Source: Vallicoccus soli (GTDB lineage: Bacteria > Actinomycetota > Actinomycetes > Motilibacterales > Motilibacteraceae). Taken from it: a DNA stretch of 64,000 nucleotides. Positions 44,168 to 52,439 of this stretch are shown piece after piece. Position 1 is the first letter of the stretch. The number at the start of each line of letters is the position of its first letter. The position numbers and the translations under genes are program-made. The notes under the pieces are model-generated. The model was not told where the DNA came from, did not search any database, and saw only the letters and a list, made by a program, of their open reading frames with translations. The DNA is taken from assembly GCF_003594885.1 (NCBI RefSeq), contig NZ_QZEZ01000004.1:103629-167628 (forward strand), in the 5' to 3' direction.

Positions 44168-45946
44168 TCAGGGCTCGGGGTGGGCGCGCAGGGCGACGAG
44201 GGCGACGTCGTCCTCGGCGTCGGGGGCGAGCCGCGTGACCAGGCGCCGGCAGAGGTCCGGCAGGGGCAGGCCCGCCAGGGAGGAGGCCAGGGCGCTGGCG
44301 CGGGCGAGGCCGGTGTCGAGGAGCTCGCCGCGGCGCTCCACGAGCCCGTCGGTGTAGAGGACGACGGTGTCGCCCGGGTGCAGCTCGACCTCGTGGTCGG
44401 CCCGCGCGGTCTGCGGGAGCAGGCCGAGCAGGAGGTCGGCGGGCCGCTCCAGCACCTCCGCGCTGCCGTCGGCGCGCAGCAGCAGCGGCGGGGGGTGGCC
44501 CGCGTTGGACCAGCGCAGGGTGCGGCGGCCCGTGCCGCGCAGGGCGGGCGCCTGCTCGACGCGGGCGAGCACCGCGGTGGCGAGGGTGCGCACCCCGAGG
44601 TCGGCGACGGCGCGGTCCAGCGCCGACAGGACGTGCGCGGGCGTGCCGTCCACCGCGTGCGCGACCCCCCGCAGCATCCCGCGCAGCTGCCCCATCACGG
44701 CCGCGGCGTCCTGGTCGTGGCCGGTGACGTCCCCGATGACGAGGGTGGTGGCGCCCCCGGGGGCGACGAAGGCGTCGTACCAGTCGCCGCCCACGTGCGC
44801 GGCCTGCGCCGCCGCCTGGTACCGCACGTCGATCTCGAGGTGGTCGACCTGCGGCGGGCGGGTGAGCAGCGAGCGCTGCAGCGACTCCGCGAGCGACCGG
44901 GTGGCGCGCGCCTGCTCGCGCTCGGCCTCGAGCCGGCCCACCCGGTCCACGGCCTGGGCGCACTGCGCGGCCAGCGCCTCCAGCAGCGCGGTCTCGCCCT
45001 CGCCGAAGGCGTGCGGCTGGTCCCAGCCCACCGCGAGGGCGCCGTGCGCGCGCCCGCCCGCCCGCAGCGGGAGCAGGGCCCACGCGCGTCCGCCGGGGGG
45101 CAGGCCCGCCCCGTCGTCGGCCGGTGCGTCCGGCACGAGGATGCGCTGCCCGGCGGCCGCGGCCGCGAGCGCCGGGGGCGTGCCGGCGCAGGCGTCCGCG
45201 GGTGCGACGCGCAGGCCGCCGTCCTCGTGCAGGGCGACCGCGAGGCGGTCCGCGCCCACCGCGAGCCGGCCGTGGTGCAGGAGCCGGCCCACCAGGTCCC
45301 CGGTCGTCTCCGCCGCCGCCAGCGCGGCGGCGGTCGCCGCCAGGCCGGCCAGGTCGCGGGCCGCCCGGCGCGCGCTCTCGGTCGTGGCGCTCAGGGCGGC
45401 GTTCGCCGCCTCGAGCTCGCGCGTGCGGCTCCACAGGTCCGCCTCGACCTGCTCGGCCCGCTCCCGCCAGCGCTGTCCGCGCGCGGCCTCGAGCCGCGCC
45501 GCGTCGCGGTCCCGGACGTACTCCGTGATGTCGTCGGAGCGGTGCAGGAGCAGCACCACCCGGCCCGCGTCGTCGTGGACCGGGACGTTGCGGGGGCTCC
45601 ACCACCGCTCGACGAACGTCCCGTCGGCCATCGGGATGTCGTACTTCTGCAGGGGCATCGTCTCCGGCCGGCCCGTGTCGCGGACCCGCGCGAGCGACGC
45701 GGAGAGGTTGCGCAGCCCGTCCGCCGCCGGGTCGTCGGGGTTCATGGGGAAGACGTCGAAGAGGTTGCGCCCCACGGTCGCCTCGAGCGTGGTGGCGGTC
45801 GCCTCGAGCCGGGCCTTGTTCGCGTGGACGATCGTGAAGTCGGGCGTCAGCAGCAGGAACGGCGCGGGGGCCTCGTCGAAGACGCGCGCGAAGTCGGGCT
45901 CGGGCAGCGGTCGCCCCTCCGCCCGCCCCCCTGCTGCGCCGCCCAC
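44168..45946 (-). CDS. PAS-GAF-SpoIIE/PP2C phosphatase
   Basis: 592 aa. PAS domain ~15-135 ([40 protein letters not shown]), coiled coil ~140-190, GAF ~195-345, then a PP2C domain from ~365: [82 protein letters not shown] replaces the usual GHG but the metal Asp is kept. Likely senses a signal and dephosphorylates an anti-sigma antagonist. GTG start at 45946. Confidence 0.88.
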   Translation of the reverse strand: MGGAAGGRAEGRPLPEPDFARVFDEAPAPFLLLTPDFTIVHANKARLEATATTLEATVGRNLFDVFPMNPDDPAADGLRNLSASLARVRDTGRPETMPLQKYDIPMADGTFVERWWSPRNVPVHDDAGRVVLLLHRSDDITEYVRDRDAARLEAARGQRWRERAEQVEADLWSRTRELEAANAALSATTESARRAARDLAGLAATAAALAAAETTGDLVGRLLHHGRLAVGADRLAVALHEDGGLRVAPADACAGTPPALAAAAAGQRILVPDAPADDGAGLPPGGRAWALLPLRAGGRAHGALAVGWDQPHAFGEGETALLEALAAQCAQAVDRVGRLEAEREQARATRSLAESLQRSLLTRPPQVDHLEIDVRYQAAAQAAHVGGDWYDAFVAPGGATTLVIGDVTGHDQDAAAVMGQLRGMLRGVAHAVDGTPAHVLSALDRAVADLGVRTLATAVLARVEQAPALRGTGRRTLRWSNAGHPPPLLLRADGSAEVLERPADLLLGLLPQTARADHEVELHPGDTVVLYTDGLVERRGELLDTGLARASALASSLAGLPLPDLCRRLVTRLAPDAEDDVALVALRAHPEP

Positions 45947-46068
45947 CCGTGCTCCCTCCGACGGCCCCGATCCTGCCGCGTGCGGTACCGCTCAGGTACG
46001 CGGGGTGCCCTGCCGAGGGGTTGGTCATGCGGGCGGTGCCGGCCCGCCCACCGCCACCAGGAGGACCC

Positions 46069-47685
46069 GTGCCCGACGCCCCGACCGCCAGCAGCCCGCG
46101 CCACGGCGGGCCGGCCCGCTGGTGGTCCGACCGCTCCGTGGGCGCCAAGGTGCTCGCGGTCCTGGCCGTCGTCGTGCTCACCGCCGTGGGCGTGGGCGCC
46201 GTCGCGGTGGCCCGCATCGGCGAGGTGCGCGACACCGCGCAGGCGATCTACGCGCGCAACGTCGTCGCCCTCGACCGGGTCAACAACACCCAGCGCGACT
46301 TCCAGGCGATGCGCGGGCGCTGGGTCATGTACGGCGCCCTCACCCCCGCCGAGCGCCCCGCCCTGCTCGAGGAGCTGGCCGAGAAGACGGCGGCCTACGA
46401 GGCGGACGTCGCCGCGTACCGGCCGGTGGCGGCCTCGCCGGAGCGGCTCGACGCGTTCGTCGCCGGCGTGACGGGGCTGCAGGCGGCCTTCGAGCAGGAG
46501 CTGCGGCCCACCCTCGACGCCGGCGGCGCGTTCAAGCCCTCGTACGACGAGCACATGAAGGAGCAGCTGTCGGCGACCCTCGACGCGCTGCAGAGCGCCA
46601 TCGACGCCGAGACCGCGGCCGCGCAGGCCGCGGCGGAGGCGTCCGGGGACACCGCGGGCTCCGCCGTGCGCACCGTCGTCGTGCTCCTCGTGCTCGGCAT
46701 CGCCCTCGCCGTGGGGCTCGGCCTGCTCGTGGCCCGCACGATCAGCCGCGGCCTGCAGCGCGTCGTGGCCGCCGCCACCGCCCTCGCGGACGGCGACCTC
46801 ACCGCGCGGTCCGGCGTGGCGGGCGCGGACGAGGTCGGCCGCACCGGCGCGGCCGTCGACGCCGCCCTCGGCAGCCTGCGCGGCATGCTCGGCACCATCG
46901 ACGGCGCCGCCACGTCGCTCGCCGCCGCGTCCGAGGAGATCGCCAGCACCTCGGGCTCCATCGCCCGCTCCGCGCAGGACGCGGCCCAGCAGGCGCAGGT
47001 CGTCGCCGACGCCGCCTCGCAGGTGTCGGGGAACGTGGCGACCGTCGCGACGGGCTCGACCGAGATGGGCGCGAGCATCCGCGAGATCGCGCACAACGCC
47101 AACGAGGCCGCCCGCGTCGCCGCCCAGGCGGTCACCGTCGCGGGCGACGCCACCGGCACGGTCGAGAAGCTGGGCGCCTCGTCCACCGAGATCTCGGCCG
47201 TCGTCAAGGTCATCACGTCGATCGCGGAGCAGACGAACCTGCTCGCGCTCAACGCCACGATCGAGGCCGCGCGCGCCGGCGAGGCCGGCAAGGGCTTCGC
47301 CGTCGTCGCCAACGAGGTCAAGGAGCTCGCCCAGGAGACGGCGCGCGCCACCGAGGACATCGCCCGGCGGGTCGGCTCGATCCAGGAGGACAGCACGGGG
47401 GCCGTCGCGGCCATCGAGCAGATCAGCGCCGTCATCTCGCAGATCAACGACTTCTCGCTGACCATCGCGTCCGCCGTCGAGGAGCAGACGGCGACGACCA
47501 CCGAGATGAGCCGCAACGTCGAGCAGGCCTCGCTCGGCGCCGCCGACATCGCCGGCACCATCGGTGGCGTCGCCACGGCCGCGGCGGTCACCACCGAGGG
47601 CGTGGCGCAGTCCGAGCAGGCCGTCGGCGAGCTCGCCCGCATGTCCAACGACCTGCAGGCGCTCGTGGGGCGCTTCCGCTACTGA
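46069..47685 (+). CDS. Methyl-accepting chemotaxis protein
   Basis: 538 aa. Helix 1 at ~25-47 ([20 protein letters not shown]), a 4HB_MCP-type sensor domain (~48-200), helix 2 (~204-224), HAMP ([20 protein letters not shown]) and a long signalling coiled coil with the hairpin tip [19 protein letters not shown]. Implies a motile or Che-type pathway elsewhere in the genome. GTG at 46069 after AGGAGGA. Divergent from the phosphatase gene. Confidence 0.92.
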   Translation: MPDAPTASSPRHGGPARWWSDRSVGAKVLAVLAVVVLTAVGVGAVAVARIGEVRDTAQAIYARNVVALDRVNNTQRDFQAMRGRWVMYGALTPAERPALLEELAEKTAAYEADVAAYRPVAASPERLDAFVAGVTGLQAAFEQELRPTLDAGGAFKPSYDEHMKEQLSATLDALQSAIDAETAAAQAAAEASGDTAGSAVRTVVVLLVLGIALAVGLGLLVARTISRGLQRVVAAATALADGDLTARSGVAGADEVGRTGAAVDAALGSLRGMLGTIDGAATSLAAASEEIASTSGSIARSAQDAAQQAQVVADAASQVSGNVATVATGSTEMGASIREIAHNANEAARVAAQAVTVAGDATGTVEKLGASSTEISAVVKVITSIAEQTNLLALNATIEAARAGEAGKGFAVVANEVKELAQETARATEDIARRVGSIQEDSTGAVAAIEQISAVISQINDFSLTIASAVEEQTATTTEMSRNVEQASLGAADIAGTIGGVATAAAVTTEGVAQSEQAVGELARMSNDLQALVGRFRY

Positions 47686-47702
47686 GCACGCGGAAACGGT
47701 TC

Positions 47703-47760
47703 GCGAGGGCACGCGTCCCTCGCCTAGCCTCCCCGGGTCGCGCGGTCACCGGGACCGCGC
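47703..47760 (+). terminator. Hairpins between the chemoreceptor and FBP genes
   Basis: GCGAGGG-N7-CCCTCGC (47703-47723) 17 bases after the chemoreceptor stop is a plausible terminator. GCGCGGTC-ACCGG-GACCGCGC (47740-47760) just before the next gene could be a second terminator or a leader hairpin. No U-run. Confidence 0.4.
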
Positions 47761-47780
47761 CCGGCCCCGGGGAGGCTGCC

Positions 47781-48287
47781 GTGCAGGCGCTGACCGCCGA
47801 CGAGGTGCGCGCCTCGTTCGCCAACTGTTCGCGGACGCGGGCCCGCCGCCTCGCCGTCCCGGCGGGGGTCGAGGGGGCGTACCGGGCGGACGCGGTGCTC
47901 ATCGGCTGGCGGGACCAGCGCGCGCCGCGGGAGGCGTACCTCCTCGCCGAGCACGAGGGGCGCCCGGTCGGGGTGCTGCTGCGCGCGACGGGCAGCGGCC
48001 CGCGGCGCGGCTCGGGGCTCTGCGACCTGTGCCACGCCGCGCGGCCCGCGGGCGAGGTGGTGCTCCTGGTGGCGCGCCGCGCCGGCCCGGCGGGGCGGCG
48101 CGACGACACGGTCGGGCTCTACGCGTGCGCCGACCTCACGTGCGACCTCGCGGCCCGCGGGCTGACGCAGCCCGTGCTGCCGCAGCCGGAGCGGCCGGGC
48201 CCCGCGCGGGTCGAGGGGCTGCGCCGGCGCCTCGCGGCGTTCCTCGAGCGGGTGCTCGGCGACGGCGCCCTGCGCGCGACGGGCTGA
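47781..48287 (+). CDS. FBP-type (FusB-like) protein with C-terminal treble-clef zinc finger
   Basis: 168 aa. VQALTADEVRASFANCSRTR at the N-terminus, then two Cys pairs SGLCDLCHAARPAG and LYACADLTCDLAARGL forming the treble clef of the FBP_C family. FusB-type relatives bind EF-G and free it from the ribosome, some conferring fusidic-acid resistance; whether this one does is unknown. GTG at 47781 after GGGGAGG. Confidence 0.82.
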   Translation: MQALTADEVRASFANCSRTRARRLAVPAGVEGAYRADAVLIGWRDQRAPREAYLLAEHEGRPVGVLLRATGSGPRRGSGLCDLCHAARPAGEVVLLVARRAGPAGRRDDTVGLYACADLTCDLAARGLTQPVLPQPERPGPARVEGLRRRLAAFLERVLGDGALRATG

Positions 48288-48301
48288 CGGGGCCGCCCGG
48301 C

Positions 48302-48844
48302 TCAGCGGGCGCGGATCTGCTCCAGCTGCATCCGCATCCACGGGCTCCACACCGCCGGGTCGCGCTCGACCTCGGCGACGAGCTCGTCCATGGCCATCCA
48401 GCGCAGCTCCGCGACCTCGTCCTGCGCGGGCCGCGGGTCGCCGAGCAGGCGGGCCGAGAAGACCGGGCACACCTCGTTCTCCACGGTCCCGTCGGCCATG
48501 ACCGCGCGGTAGCGGAAGTCCGGCAGGAGGGCGCGCACGCCCCCGACCCGGGTGCCGAGCTCCTGCGGCGCCCGGCGCTCCACGGCCGCGGCCGGCTCCT
48601 CACCGGGGGCGGGGTGCCCGCAGAAGGAGTTGGTGAGGACGCCCGGCCAGGTGCGCTTGGACCAGGCGCGGCGCGAGACGAGGGTGCGCCCCTCGTCGTC
48701 GAAGAGCCAGCACGAGAAGGCGAGGTGCAGCGGGGTCTGCGCGTGGTGCACCTCGGCCTTGGGCGCCGTGCCGCACGGGCGGCCCCGGTCGTCGAGGAGC
48801 TGCACCAGCTCCACGGCGTCGGCGGTGGTGGTGTCGGGGGCCAC
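48302..48844 (-). CDS. idi: Isopentenyl-diphosphate delta-isomerase, type 1
   Basis: 180 aa Nudix-fold enzyme. Active-site Cys in TNSFCGHPAPGEEPAAAVER, catalytic Glu in DGTVENEVCPVF, and W at WSPWMRMQLEQIRA near the C-terminus. Interconverts IPP and DMAPP for isoprenoid synthesis. Stands alone, without other isoprenoid genes around. GTG start at 48844. Confidence 0.92.
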   Translation of the reverse strand: MAPDTTTADAVELVQLLDDRGRPCGTAPKAEVHHAQTPLHLAFSCWLFDDEGRTLVSRRAWSKRTWPGVLTNSFCGHPAPGEEPAAAVERRAPQELGTRVGGVRALLPDFRYRAVMADGTVENEVCPVFSARLLGDPRPAQDEVAELRWMAMDELVAEVERDPAVWSPWMRMQLEQIRAR

Positions 48845-49036
48845 AGGCTGCTCCAGGCGTCGGGCGGGCGTCGTCGTCCTGCGGGATCGTCGCACGGCGC
48901 GCGCCCCGCGGGGCGGCCGCGCCCGGGACCGTGCGGGCGCCCCGCCGCGGCCCGGGCCCGCCGGCGCGGGTTTCGGGCCCGGGGCCCCCGGGGAGCCAGG
49001 CGGGTGGACCCCGCACCCCCGCCAGGAGGCACGCGC

Positions 49037-50008
49037 ATGATCGAGGTCGGCTACAAGCTCGCCACCGAGGCCCTGACGCCGGCGGAGGTGGTGGAGCAGA
49101 CCGTCCTCGCCGAGCGCGCCGGCTTCGACTTCGTCGAGCTCAGCGACCACTACCACCCCTGGCTGGAGTCGCAGGGCCACAGCGGCTTCACCTGGACCAT
49201 GCTCGGCGCGATGGCCGCGCGCACCGAGCGCATCGGCCTGGCGACCGGCGTCACCTGCCCGATCATCCGGTACCACCCCGCGATCATCGCGCAGGCCGCC
49301 GCCACGACGGCCCTGCTCTCCGACGGGCGGTTCACGCTCGGCATCGGCGCGGGGGAGCGGCTCAACGAGCACGTCGTGGGCACGGGCTGGCCGGCGGTGC
49401 GCACCCGGCACAAGATGCTCCGCGAGGCGCTGGAGATCATCCGGCTGCTCTGGCAGGGCGGCTACCAGTCGTACGACGGCGAGTTCCTCCAGCTCGAGGA
49501 CGCACGGGTCTTCGACCTGCCCGAGCAGCTGCCCGTCATCGCCGTCGCGAGCGGCGGGCCGATGGCCTCGCGCCTGGCCGCGGAGCTCGGCGACGGCCTC
49601 TTCGCCACCGAGCCGCGCAGCGACCTCGTCGAGGCCTACACGGGGGCCGGCGGCTCCGGCCCGCGCTACGCGGAGGTGCCGTTGGCCTGGGCGCCGGACG
49701 TCGAGTCGGCGGCGGAGGCCGCGCACGAGACGAGCCGCTGGGCGCTCAGCGGCTGGAAGGTCATGAGCGAGCTGCCCAACCCCGTCAACTTCGACGCGGC
49801 GTCGAGCACCGTGACCCTCGAGGACGTCAAGGGCCAGTTCTCCTGCGGCCCGGACATGGACCAGCACGTGGCCAAGGCGCAGGGGTACGTCGACGCGGGC
49901 TTCGACCACATCGTCCTGCAGAACGCCGGCCCCGACCCCCGCGGCTTCATCGAGGCGGCCGGCGACGGGCTCGTCGACCGGGTGCGCGCCCTGGCCCCGT
50001 CGGCCTGA
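49037..50008 (+). CDS. F420-dependent LLM-class oxidoreductase (glucose-6-phosphate dehydrogenase-like)
   Basis: 323 aa luciferase-like TIM barrel. Seen: FDFVELSDHYHPWLESQGHS, GLATGVTCPIIRYHPAIIAQ, LSDGRFTLGIGAGERLNEHV, VIAVASGGPMASRLAAELGD. Matches the TIGR03557-type F420-dependent group that includes FGD-like enzymes. Substrate unknown. ATG preceded by CAGGAGGC. Its last 62 bases overlap, antisense, the end of the EamA transporter gene. Confidence 0.88.
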   Translation: MIEVGYKLATEALTPAEVVEQTVLAERAGFDFVELSDHYHPWLESQGHSGFTWTMLGAMAARTERIGLATGVTCPIIRYHPAIIAQAAATTALLSDGRFTLGIGAGERLNEHVVGTGWPAVRTRHKMLREALEIIRLLWQGGYQSYDGEFLQLEDARVFDLPEQLPVIAVASGGPMASRLAAELGDGLFATEPRSDLVEAYTGAGGSGPRYAEVPLAWAPDVESAAEAAHETSRWALSGWKVMSELPNPVNFDAASSTVTLEDVKGQFSCGPDMDQHVAKAQGYVDAGFDHIVLQNAGPDPRGFIEAAGDGLVDRVRALAPSA

Positions 50009-50903
50009 GGCCCGCCGCGAGGCCGGCCGCGACGAGGGCCGTGCCGAGCCAGACGAGCGGGCGCGGGGCCGGGCCGCCGAGCGCGGTGCCGGCAGCCGCG
50101 GCCACGACCGGTGCGACCCCGGTGAGCAGGCCGGCGCGCCCGGCCCCGAGGCGGGCCACGCAGCCGTACCAGAGCACGAACGCCAGGGCCGTGACGGCCA
50201 CGGCGAGGTAGGCGAGGGCCGCGGCCTCGCGCGGCGCGATGCGCAGCGCGGCGCCGGGCCCCTCGAGGGCGGCGCCGAGCAGGGCGAGGGCGGCGGCGGC
50301 GAGCCACGTCGCGTGGACCGACACCCCCCACGGGCCGTGCCGGCGCAGCACCGGCAGCGCGAGCAGGGTGAACCCCGCCTCGCACCCCAGCACGACGAGC
50401 GCCCACGACAGCCCGGTCGCGTCGCTGCGCCCGGCCCCCTGCACGAGCGCGGCACCGGCGGTGACCGCCGCCGCGGCCGCGAGGACCCGCGCCGCGGGCC
50501 GGCGCCCCTCGAGCACGGGGCCCGCCGCGGCGAGCAGGAGGGGCACGCAGGCCACGGCCACCCCGAGCACCGCGGGCTCGGCGTGCTCCGCGCCGCGCAC
50601 CAGCGCGACGTTGAAGAGCACCAGCCCCGAGCCCGCGACCCCCGCCAGCCAGGCCCACTCCCGCCCGGCCGGGCGGTGCAAGGGCCGGCCGGCGGCGCGG
50701 GCCAGGACGACGAGCAGCAGGCAGGCCGCCGCGTAGCGCAGGGCCTGCGCGGTGAGCAGCGGCGCGCCGGCCAGCTCGGCCGACGCGGCGACGCTGCCGC
50801 CCACGCAGGCCATGGCGAGCGAGCCGGCGAGCACGGCGCCGGTGGTGCGGACGGGGGCGGGGGCGGGGGCGGCCGTCGCCGGGGCTGGTGCGGTCTCGGT
50901 CAC
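49947..50903 (-). CDS. EamA/DMT-family exporter
   Basis: 318 aa with about ten hydrophobic helices arranged as two EamA repeats (e.g. SLAMACVGGSVAASAELAG, ALAYLAVAVTALAFVLWYGC). Probably exports metabolites or amino acids. Divergent from a MocR/PdxR regulator, the common arrangement for a regulated DMT exporter. GTG start at 50903. Confidence 0.85.
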   Translation of the reverse strand: MTETAPAPATAAPAPAPVRTTGAVLAGSLAMACVGGSVAASAELAGAPLLTAQALRYAAACLLLVVLARAAGRPLHRPAGREWAWLAGVAGSGLVLFNVALVRGAEHAEPAVLGVAVACVPLLLAAAGPVLEGRRPAARVLAAAAAVTAGAALVQGAGRSDATGLSWALVVLGCEAGFTLLALPVLRRHGPWGVSVHATWLAAAALALLGAALEGPGAALRIAPREAAALAYLAVAVTALAFVLWYGCVARLGAGRAGLLTGVAPVVAAAAGTALGGPAPRPLVWLGTALVAAGLAAGLRPTGPGRAPGRRARRRPPR

Positions 50904-50969
50904 GGCTGCGATGCTCGCCCGCGGGTGGTCCTGCGGACAGGGCCAGCGGCGTGCGAGCGGGGTGGACCA

Positions 50970-52439
50970 GTGGCGGGCACCGACTTCCTGCACCTCGACC
51001 CGTCGGCGGCCCCGCCCGGCGGGCTCACCGCGTGGCTGTGCGACGCCGTGCGCGCGGCGGTCCAGGACGGGCGGCTCACCGCGGGGGACCACCTGCCGCC
51101 GACCCGGGCGCTCGCCGGCGAGCTGGGCGTCTCGCGCGGGGTCGTCGTGGAGGCCTACCGGCGGCTCGCCGACGAGGGGCTGGTGCTCGCCCGGCGCCGC
51201 ACCGGAACCGTCGTCGCCGCCCTGCCGACCGGCGCCCGCCCGCTCCCGGCACCGCCGGCGGCGCGCCCCGCGCACGTGCCCCGCCCGGCCCTGCCGGTGC
51301 CCGCCGCGCTGCTGCCGCCGGACGTCGAGCTCGACCTGAGCCCGGGCGTGCCCGACCTGTCCGCCTTCCCCCGCGCCGCCTGGCTGCGGGCCGAGCGCGA
51401 GGTGCTGGCGGGCGCGGGGTCGCACGACCTCGGGTACGGCGACCCGCAGGGCAGCGCCCCGCTCCGGCGCGAGGTCGTCGGGTGGCTGGCCCGGCACCGG
51501 GGCGTGCGGGCCGACCCCGACGACGTGCTCGTCGTCGCGGGCGTCGCGCAGGCCATCGCCCTGGTGTGCCAGGTGCTGCGGGCCCGCGGCGCCCGCGCCA
51601 TGGCCGTCGAGGACCCCGGCTCGCGCGGGGCCCGCGAGGAGGTGGCGCACTGGGGCCTGGACCCCGTCCCCGTGGCGGTCGACGCCGACGGGGTGGACGT
51701 CGCGGCGCTGGCCGCCTCGGGGGCGCGCGCCGCGCTGCTCACACCGGCGCACCAGTTCCCGACCGGGGTGCTGCTGGCGCCGCAGCGGCGGCGCGACCTG
51801 CTCGCCTGGGCGGCCGGCGGCGGGCTGGTGCTCGAGGACGACTACGACGCCGAGCACCGGTACGACCGCCCGCCGGTGCCGGCGCTGCAGCCCTCGGCGC
51901 CGGACCGCGTGGCGCACTGCGGCAGCACGTCGAAGACGCTCGCGCCGGGGATGCGGCTCGGCTGGCTCGTGCCGCCCCGGCACCTGCTCCCCGACCTCGT
52001 CGCCGCCCGGCACGCCAGCGACCTCGGCAGCCCCGCGCTCGCCCAGCTCGTGCTGGCCCGGCTGCTGGCGTCCGGGGCGTACGAGCGCCACCTGCGCCTG
52101 GTCCGCGGCCGCCAGCGCGCCCGGCGCGACGCCGTGGTCGCCGCCGCGCGCGAGCACCTCCCGGCGACGCGCGTCGAGGGCGTCGCCGCCGGGCTGCACG
52201 TGCTCCTGCTGCTGCCCGAGGGCGTGGACGACGTGGACGCCACGGACCGTGCCCGGCAGGAGGGCGTGCTCGTGCAACCGCTGTCCTGGCACCGGGTGCG
52301 ACCCGGGCCGCCCGGTCTGGTGCTGGGCTACGCCGCCCAGCCGCCGGACCGGCTCCGCGAGGCGGTGCGCCGCCTCGCCCGCGCCCTGCCCGCAGCGGTC
52401 AGCCGCGGGGGAGGGCCTGCACCCGCACCGGCGTCGTGA
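50970..52439 (+). CDS. MocR/PdxR-type GntR regulator with aminotransferase domain
   Basis: 489 aa. N-terminal GntR winged helix (LTAGDHLPPTRALAGELGVS, RGVVVEAYRRLADEGLVLAR), then a fold-type I aminotransferase domain with LVLEDDYDAEHRY and the PLP lysine in HCGSTSKTLAPGMRLGWLVP. PLP-binding regulators of vitamin B6, GABA or taurine pathways. Divergent from the EamA gene. The 3' end overlaps the GH3 gene by 41 bases, antisense. Confidence 0.9.
   Translation: MAGTDFLHLDPSAAPPGGLTAWLCDAVRAAVQDGRLTAGDHLPPTRALAGELGVSRGVVVEAYRRLADEGLVLARRRTGTVVAALPTGARPLPAPPAARPAHVPRPALPVPAALLPPDVELDLSPGVPDLSAFPRAAWLRAEREVLAGAGSHDLGYGDPQGSAPLRREVVGWLARHRGVRADPDDVLVVAGVAQAIALVCQVLRARGARAMAVEDPGSRGAREEVAHWGLDPVPVAVDADGVDVAALAASGARAALLTPAHQFPTGVLLAPQRRRDLLAWAAGGGLVLEDDYDAEHRYDRPPVPALQPSAPDRVAHCGSTSKTLAPGMRLGWLVPPRHLLPDLVAARHASDLGSPALAQLVLARLLASGAYERHLRLVRGRQRARRDAVVAAAREHLPATRVEGVAAGLHVLLLLPEGVDDVDATDRARQEGVLVQPLSWHRVRPGPPGLVLGYAAQPPDRLREAVRRLARALPAAVSRGGGPAPAPAS

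Noticed and set aside
48302..48844. Apparent alteration of the Nudix box in Idi (AVERRAPQELG)
   Set aside because: Type 1 IPP isomerases normally deviate from the Nudix consensus here; E. coli Idi has AVIRRCRYELG as I recall it, and the Cys and Glu catalytic positions are intact.
48891..49020. Extremely GC-rich palindromic stretch upstream of the F420 oxidoreductase gene
   Set aside because: Many overlapping G/C dyads are possible at this composition and none is clearly better than chance, so no terminator or operator was called.
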